A stretch of 64,000 nucleotides of DNA from Fibrobacter sp. UWB13. GTDB taxonomy: Bacteria > Fibrobacterota > Fibrobacteria > Fibrobacterales > Fibrobacteraceae. Below are positions 60,632 through 64,000 of this stretch, piece after piece; positions within the stretch are counted from its first letter, which is position 1; each line of letters starts with the position of its first letter. The DNA is taken from assembly GCF_900177805.1 (NCBI RefSeq), contig NZ_FXAX01000004.1, positions 62,001 to 126,000 on the forward strand, written 5' to 3'. Position numbers and translations under genes: made by a program. The notes under the pieces were generated by a model. It was not told the DNA's origin. It saw nothing but the letters and a program-made list of their open reading frames with translations, and searched no databases.

Positions 60632-61104
60632 TTCGAAATCCACTCCTTCTCTTTCTCGAGAATTTGATAAAGCAAGTACTTCATTTCTTCAGCAGTAAAT
60701 GAATCCTTTATCGTCAAAATCGAAAGCCCTTTCGGGGCAATAAGGACAAATGCAGGCAACACGTTCAAGTTCCAGACATCAAAATAGCAGCGTTGCACCG
60801 TCTTGCGTTTTCCATCGCAAACAATCGTATCCTGAGAATCGGCATCAAGCTTTACCGGAATAAACTTTGTATTCAGAATCGATGCTACCGTCGGATCCGA
60901 ATACGTGTTTGCATCCATGATTCGGCAAGGTACACACCAGTCCGCATAAAGATCCACAAAAATAAGCTTGTTTGAATCTTTCGCCTTTTCCAAAGCTTCG
61001 GTATAGTTCATCCAATGCACAAGCTGAGGCTTCGGCGGAGGAGCCGCAAATGCGGACAGCGCAATGCTCAGCACCAGAACAACCCACAAACTCACTTTCA
61101 TCAT
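60628..61104 (-). CDS. Thioredoxin-fold periplasmic protein
   Basis: 158 residues. Signal peptide MMKVSLWVVLVLSIALSAFA, then a thioredoxin domain of the DsbD-gamma/thioredoxin_7 kind: KLIFVDLYADWCVPCRIMD with redox Cys57 and Cys60, and the family Pro in NVLPAFVLIAPKG. It probably reduces or isomerises disulfides in periplasmic or surface proteins; the Cys-rich lipoproteins of this organism could be clients (inference). Overlaps both neighbours by ATGA, so it is translationally coupled on both sides. Confidence 0.88.
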   Translation of the reverse strand: MMKVSLWVVLVLSIALSAFAAPPPKPQLVHWMNYTEALEKAKDSNKLIFVDLYADWCVPCRIMDANTYSDPTVASILNTKFIPVKLDADSQDTIVCDGKRKTVQRCYFDVWNLNVLPAFVLIAPKGLSILTIKDSFTAEEMKYLLYQILEKEKEWISK

Positions 61105-61433
61105 TTTTTGCCTTTCTTCTGCACCGGGATGACTTTGGGAATCCCGAGCAAGGAATCAACACGGTCCGAAGCAGCCATCTGGAAAGGAATCCAGCCGGCT
61201 TCATTCTCAAGAACTTTGTCACAAGCCTTGAGAAACTCTTCGCGAGTGTAGCCGTACTTATTCAGAATTTCCCGACGAACTAGACGAGCCGTAGGAGTCT
61301 CACCGCCATAGAGCTGTTCTGCGGCACGCATTTCTACGTACGCGGCAACAAAGCGTTCATCGGCTTTCGGAGCAGAATCCGAACAAGCGCAAAACGCCAA
61401 AGCCACTACACAGAAAAATGCGAACCGTTTCAA
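61101..61433 (-). CDS. Small lipoprotein
   Basis: 110 residues. Signal with lipobox AFCAC. The mature part is helical: AYVEMRAAEQLYGGETPTAR, LVRREILNKYGYTREEFLKA, CDKVLENEAGWIPFQMAASD, ending in basic QKKGKK. This helical pattern recalls DUF4296-like lipoproteins of Bacteroidetes, without certainty. Lies 2 bp after ftsY and overlaps the thioredoxin gene by ATGA. Confidence 0.8.
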   Translation of the reverse strand: MKRFAFFCVVALAFCACSDSAPKADERFVAAYVEMRAAEQLYGGETPTARLVRREILNKYGYTREEFLKACDKVLENEAGWIPFQMAASDRVDSLLGIPKVIPVQKKGKK

Positions 61434-61435
61434 GA

Positions 61436-62356
61436 CTACTCCCTGTTTTCCAGAGCGTTCTCAAAAAGACCGTCAACGTAATCGCGCTTGTTGAATTCCA
61501 CGAGCTGGTCGATGCGTTCGCCCATGCCGACCCAGCGGATCGGGATTTGCAACGAACTTGCAATCGAAAGCACGGAGCCACCACGCGCGGTTCCATCGAG
61601 CTTTGTCACCACAAGACCGGTAAGCGGGAAACTCTGGTTGAAAATCTTCGTCTGGTTGATGGTGTTCTGTCCAGTGTTGCCGTCAATCACAAGCCACATG
61701 TCATGCGGCATGTCCGGGCTCACCTTCTTGATGACACGGACAATCTTCTTGAGTTCTTCCATCAAGTAGTCTTTGTTGTGTAAACGGCCTGCGGTATCGA
61801 TCAAGACAACATCGCAACCGCGGGCAACCGCAGCACTGCATGCGTCGTATGCCACAGCAGCCGGATCGGAACCTTCCTGATGCTTCACGAATTCAGCACC
61901 CGAGCGTTCGGCCCATGTTTCAAGCTGGTCAATAGCGGCGGCACGGAACGTATCGCAAGCGGCAATCATGACCTTCTTGCCTTCGTTCTTGAGACGGGCG
62001 GCAAGCTTACCGATTGTCGTTGTCTTGCCCGCACCGTTCACGCCAATCACGAGCACCACATGCGGCTTGCCCTTAAGTTCAAACGGCGGCGGGTCCTTGA
62101 GCAAGCGTTCCGCTTCGTTACGCATGATGTCGAGCACCTGCTCTGTTGTAAGCGACTTGCCCAAAGCGTTTTCGCGGAGCGCATCCGTCAGAAGGAATGC
62201 AGCTTCGACACCGACATCAGCCTTGATGAGATGCTCTTCGAGTTCTTCGAGCGTCTCGTCCGTAATCTTACCGGCACCGACAATACCCTTCAATTCGCCA
62301 AGCAAGGCGTCACGGGTCTTGGCAAGGCCACTCTTAATTGCAGAAAATAAACCCAT
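61436..62356 (-). CDS. ftsY: Signal recognition particle receptor FtsY
   Basis: 306 residues, NG domains only (no long acidic A domain). GTPase motifs: G1 GVNGAGKTTTIGKLA (105-119), DTFRAAAIDQLETWAERSG, DTAGRLHNK, TKLDGTARGG, and RWVGMGERIDQLVEFN near the C-terminus. It docks ribosome-nascent chains with SRP at the inner membrane. The ATG overlaps the clpP stop by one base (TAATG). Co-transcription with exported proteins (lipoprotein, thioredoxin, glycosyltransferase) is noteworthy. Confidence 0.96.
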   Translation of the reverse strand: MGLFSAIKSGLAKTRDALLGELKGIVGAGKITDETLEELEEHLIKADVGVEAAFLLTDALRENALGKSLTTEQVLDIMRNEAERLLKDPPPFELKGKPHVVLVIGVNGAGKTTTIGKLAARLKNEGKKVMIAACDTFRAAAIDQLETWAERSGAEFVKHQEGSDPAAVAYDACSAAVARGCDVVLIDTAGRLHNKDYLMEELKKIVRVIKKVSPDMPHDMWLVIDGNTGQNTINQTKIFNQSFPLTGLVVTKLDGTARGGSVLSIASSLQIPIRWVGMGERIDQLVEFNKRDYVDGLFENALENRE

Positions 62357-62937
62357 TAGATAATACTCTCGACTTTATCCACGAGACCGTAAGACTTAGC
62401 CTCTTCGGCAGACATGAAGTTGTCGCGTTCGGTATCGCGGTCAATCTGTTCAATCGTGTGTCCAGAAGTTTCGGCAAGAATCTTGCCCGTGATGCCACGG
62501 ATGCGAAGCATTTCTTCAGCCTGGATCTGGATATCGCTTGCAGGAGCCACAATTTCGCCGTGAATGAGCGGCTGGTGGATCATGATGCGAGCGTTCGGCC
62601 ATGCACAGCGCTTGCCCTTTGCACCGGCAGTGAGGAGCACAGCGCCCATAGAGGCGGCCTGTCCGCAGCAAACCGTCACGACATCGCTCTGGATTGCGTT
62701 CATGCAGTCGTAAATGGCAAGGCCGGAGGAAATCACGCCACCCGGGCTATTGATGAAGAAAATAATGTCTTCGTGATTCAGGGAATCCAGGTACAGGAGC
62801 TGCTTCACAATGCGTTCGGCACTTTCGTCATCGACACCACCCCACAAGAAAATTCTGCGCTTGGAGGCGAGGTATTCCTCAGCCTTCTTGAGCATGTCCG
62901 GGGTCTGCTTTTCTTTGTTTTCGTTACAATCTGCCAT
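62356..62937 (-). CDS. clpP: ATP-dependent Clp protease proteolytic subunit
   Basis: 193 residues from MADCNENKEKQTPDM, the start being fixed by AAGGA 6 nt upstream; a longer frame to 62994 is rejected. Serine protease triad Ser97 (GQAASMGAV), His121 (MIHQPL), Asp172 (RDTERDNF); FINSPGGVISSGLAIYDCM and SAEEAKSYGLVDKVES are typical. Works with ClpX/ClpA, which are not in the window. First gene of the operon with ftsY. Confidence 0.95.
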   Translation of the reverse strand: MADCNENKEKQTPDMLKKAEEYLASKRRIFLWGGVDDESAERIVKQLLYLDSLNHEDIIFFINSPGGVISSGLAIYDCMNAIQSDVVTVCCGQAASMGAVLLTAGAKGKRCAWPNARIMIHQPLIHGEIVAPASDIQIQAEEMLRIRGITGKILAETSGHTIEQIDRDTERDNFMSAEEAKSYGLVDKVESII

Positions 62938-62990
62938 AAATAATCCTTTTGTTCTATTATAATGTAGAAAATTCAATATATTATCGTTCG

Positions 62991-63018
62991 TCATTGGTCA
63001 TTAGTCAACTGTTATTAG
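62991..63018. repeat. Heptanucleotide array in the clpP-aroD divergent region
   Basis: TCATTGG TCATTAG TCAACTG TTATTAG, the same words as at 41346. Here it lies between divergent starts, not next to a stop codon. Confidence 0.65.
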
Positions 63019-63039
63019 AGAGTTGCTAAATTTACAGCC

Positions 63040-63801
63040 ATGCCAACAGATTCTCAAAAATACCTGGTCGGACTTGTAAGTCCCGAAACGCTTACTGCCG
63101 CCGAGAGCGAAGAACTCCACCCGGCGCGCATTGACTTTGAAAGCTGCGACATCCTCGAAATCCGTTACGATTTTTTTGACGAATCCGAATGGCAAGGACT
63201 TTCAGCAAGAATCCGCAAGCTCGTCCCAAAGGCAATACAGCTCGGCACCATACGACTCAAACGTGATGGTGGCACATTCCCCGACGCACGAGCCATCGAG
63301 CGCCTCGGACTTTTCGAACAAATTCTCAATGCATTGGACGTCCCAGAATGGCTGGACCTCGAACGCGACTGCCTACACGACTACGATAAGCTCCGCGAAC
63401 TCACTGCCCCGAAAGCCGTGAAAATCCTCATTTCCGAGCACAATTTTACCCGCATCCCGAGCGACCTCGAACTCAAGAACTACCTCACCGACGTCAAACG
63501 GGTAAAGGCAGACGGGATTAAAATCGCCGCCATGAGCAACTCCGACGACGACTGCGCACGCCTCTACAAGTTCGCCAAAAAAGCCAAAGGGTTCAAGTTC
63601 ATCGCCGCATTCGGCATGGGCGAAACCGGAAAAATTAGCCGGATTTGGTCCCTCAAGGAGGGGGCAAACCTCACTTACGGTTCCATCGGAAAAGCCGCCG
63701 CCCCCGGTCAAATTGACGTCGCACTCATGCGAAAAGCCATCGACAGGCTCGAAAATACCTCATCACAGATAGAATTATCTTCTTTTTTAAACATATTTTA
63801 G
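63040..63801 (+). CDS. aroD: 3-dehydroquinate dehydratase, type I
   Basis: 253 residues. Shikimate pathway enzyme, converts 3-dehydroquinate to 3-dehydroshikimate through a Schiff base. Visible residues: Glu40 and Arg42 in LEIRYDFF, general base His134 in ISEHNFTRIP, Schiff-base Lys161 in DGIKIAAM (27 residues after the His, as in E. coli), and YGSIGKAAAPGQIDV at the C-terminus. No ribosome site; 100 bp from divergent clpP. Confidence 0.93.
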   Translation: MPTDSQKYLVGLVSPETLTAAESEELHPARIDFESCDILEIRYDFFDESEWQGLSARIRKLVPKAIQLGTIRLKRDGGTFPDARAIERLGLFEQILNALDVPEWLDLERDCLHDYDKLRELTAPKAVKILISEHNFTRIPSDLELKNYLTDVKRVKADGIKIAAMSNSDDDCARLYKFAKKAKGFKFIAAFGMGETGKISRIWSLKEGANLTYGSIGKAAAPGQIDVALMRKAIDRLENTSSQIELSSFLNIF

Positions 63802-63878
63802 ATATAAATCTTACCAAACCGCAATAATTATTCTAAAATACTTGTTTGACAGATACACAAAAAGGAACATTATAAATC

Positions 63879-64000
63879 ATGCGACTTTCTGAAAGATTTG
63901 TAGATAATTGCATCTTGATTAACTCTTCCAGCGAAACTAAGGAAGCCATTCTTAACGAATTGGTTGATACTCTTTGCAGCGCCTACAAACTTGAACACCG
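63879..64000 (+). CDS. PTS IIA (fructose/nitrogen type)-like protein, N-terminal fragment
   Basis: Only 40 residues are in the window (MRLSERFVDNCILINSSSET, KEAILNELVDTLCSAYKLEH). The pattern SSSETKEAILNELVDTL matches the start of EIIA-Fru/PtsN domains (xSKxEVLxELaxxL). AAAGGAAC lies 10 nt upstream. Cut by the window edge, so role and full length cannot be judged. Confidence 0.6.
   Translation, partial: MRLSERFVDNCILINSSSETKEAILNELVDTLCSAYKLEH

Noticed and set aside
1-64000. tRNA, rRNA or other structured RNA genes
   Set aside because: No cloverleaf, rRNA-like or riboswitch-like sequence was recognised by eye in the gaps; a covariance-model scan was not possible.

Overview
The window looks like a piece of a Fibrobacter chromosome (F. 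succinogenes or a close gut relative). Reasons: several copies of the 'Fibrobacter succinogenes major paralogous domain' (TIGR02145/PF09603), four TIGR02147 (Fsuc_second/DUF4423) regulators, giant GLUG-repeat exoproteins ending in a type IX secretion-like C-terminal domain, serine-rich linkers, and promoter boxes of the TAnnTTTG type used in the Fibrobacteres/Bacteroidetes group. Naming the organism is an inference from gene content only.

Layout. 1-1.1 kb: 5' part of a Cache-type sensor and a tiny ORF. 1.2-38.6 kb: the accessory core, four consecutive operons on the minus strand. Each starts with a TIGR02147 regulator that is translationally coupled to a downstream lipoprotein gene. Module D (38557-35253) is regulator plus one lipoprotein. 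Module C (35066-29887) is regulator plus two lipoproteins. Module B (28515-12799) is regulator, two lipoproteins, GLUG, lipoprotein, GLUG, giant GLUG. Module A (12616-1215) is regulator, two lipoproteins, giant GLUG. Every module sits directly behind the terminator of the operon upstream of it. Modules A-C carry a candidate operator pair and a TATATTTG box exactly 5 nt before the regulator ATG. Between modules C and B, on the opposite strand, is an AAA ATPase with a sigma70-like promoter inside a perfect 11-11-11 inverted repeat.

38.8-41.3 kb: membrane and biotin subunits of a Na+-pumping decarboxylase (beta, biotin carrier, gamma-like). 41.4-45.6 kb: two lipoproteins sharing the N-terminal domain of the module lipoproteins but ending in a histidine-phosphatase domain. 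45.8-47.7 kb: CoA-transferase and divergent GtrA. 48-52.3 kb: tyrosine autokinase (Wzc-like) followed by an OmpA/TSP3 outer-membrane protein. 52.5-55.2 kb: MacB-type ABC ATPase and permease, KDPG aldolase. 55.3-57.1 kb: MqnA-like protein and a receiver-GGDEF protein. 57.2-58.6 kb: small acidic protein and cytoplasmic GH5. 58.8-62.9 kb: small outer-membrane-like protein, then the operon clpP-ftsY-lipoprotein-thioredoxin-glycosyltransferase. 63.0 kb to the end: aroD and the start of a PTS IIA-like gene.

How they may work together (inference): each TIGR02147 protein probably controls its own operon of surface lipoproteins (outer-membrane anchored) and T9SS-exported beta-helical GLUG proteins, giving the cell several separately switched surface coats or adhesins. 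The lipoproteins are mosaics: a common N-terminal domain, a Ser-rich linker, and interchangeable C-terminal domains. Two kinds of short repeats run through the window: mosaic palindromic elements bounded by GTCAT/ATGAC, which also occur in frame inside the lipoprotein linkers, and heptanucleotide arrays of the form AGTNNNN sitting next to stop codons.
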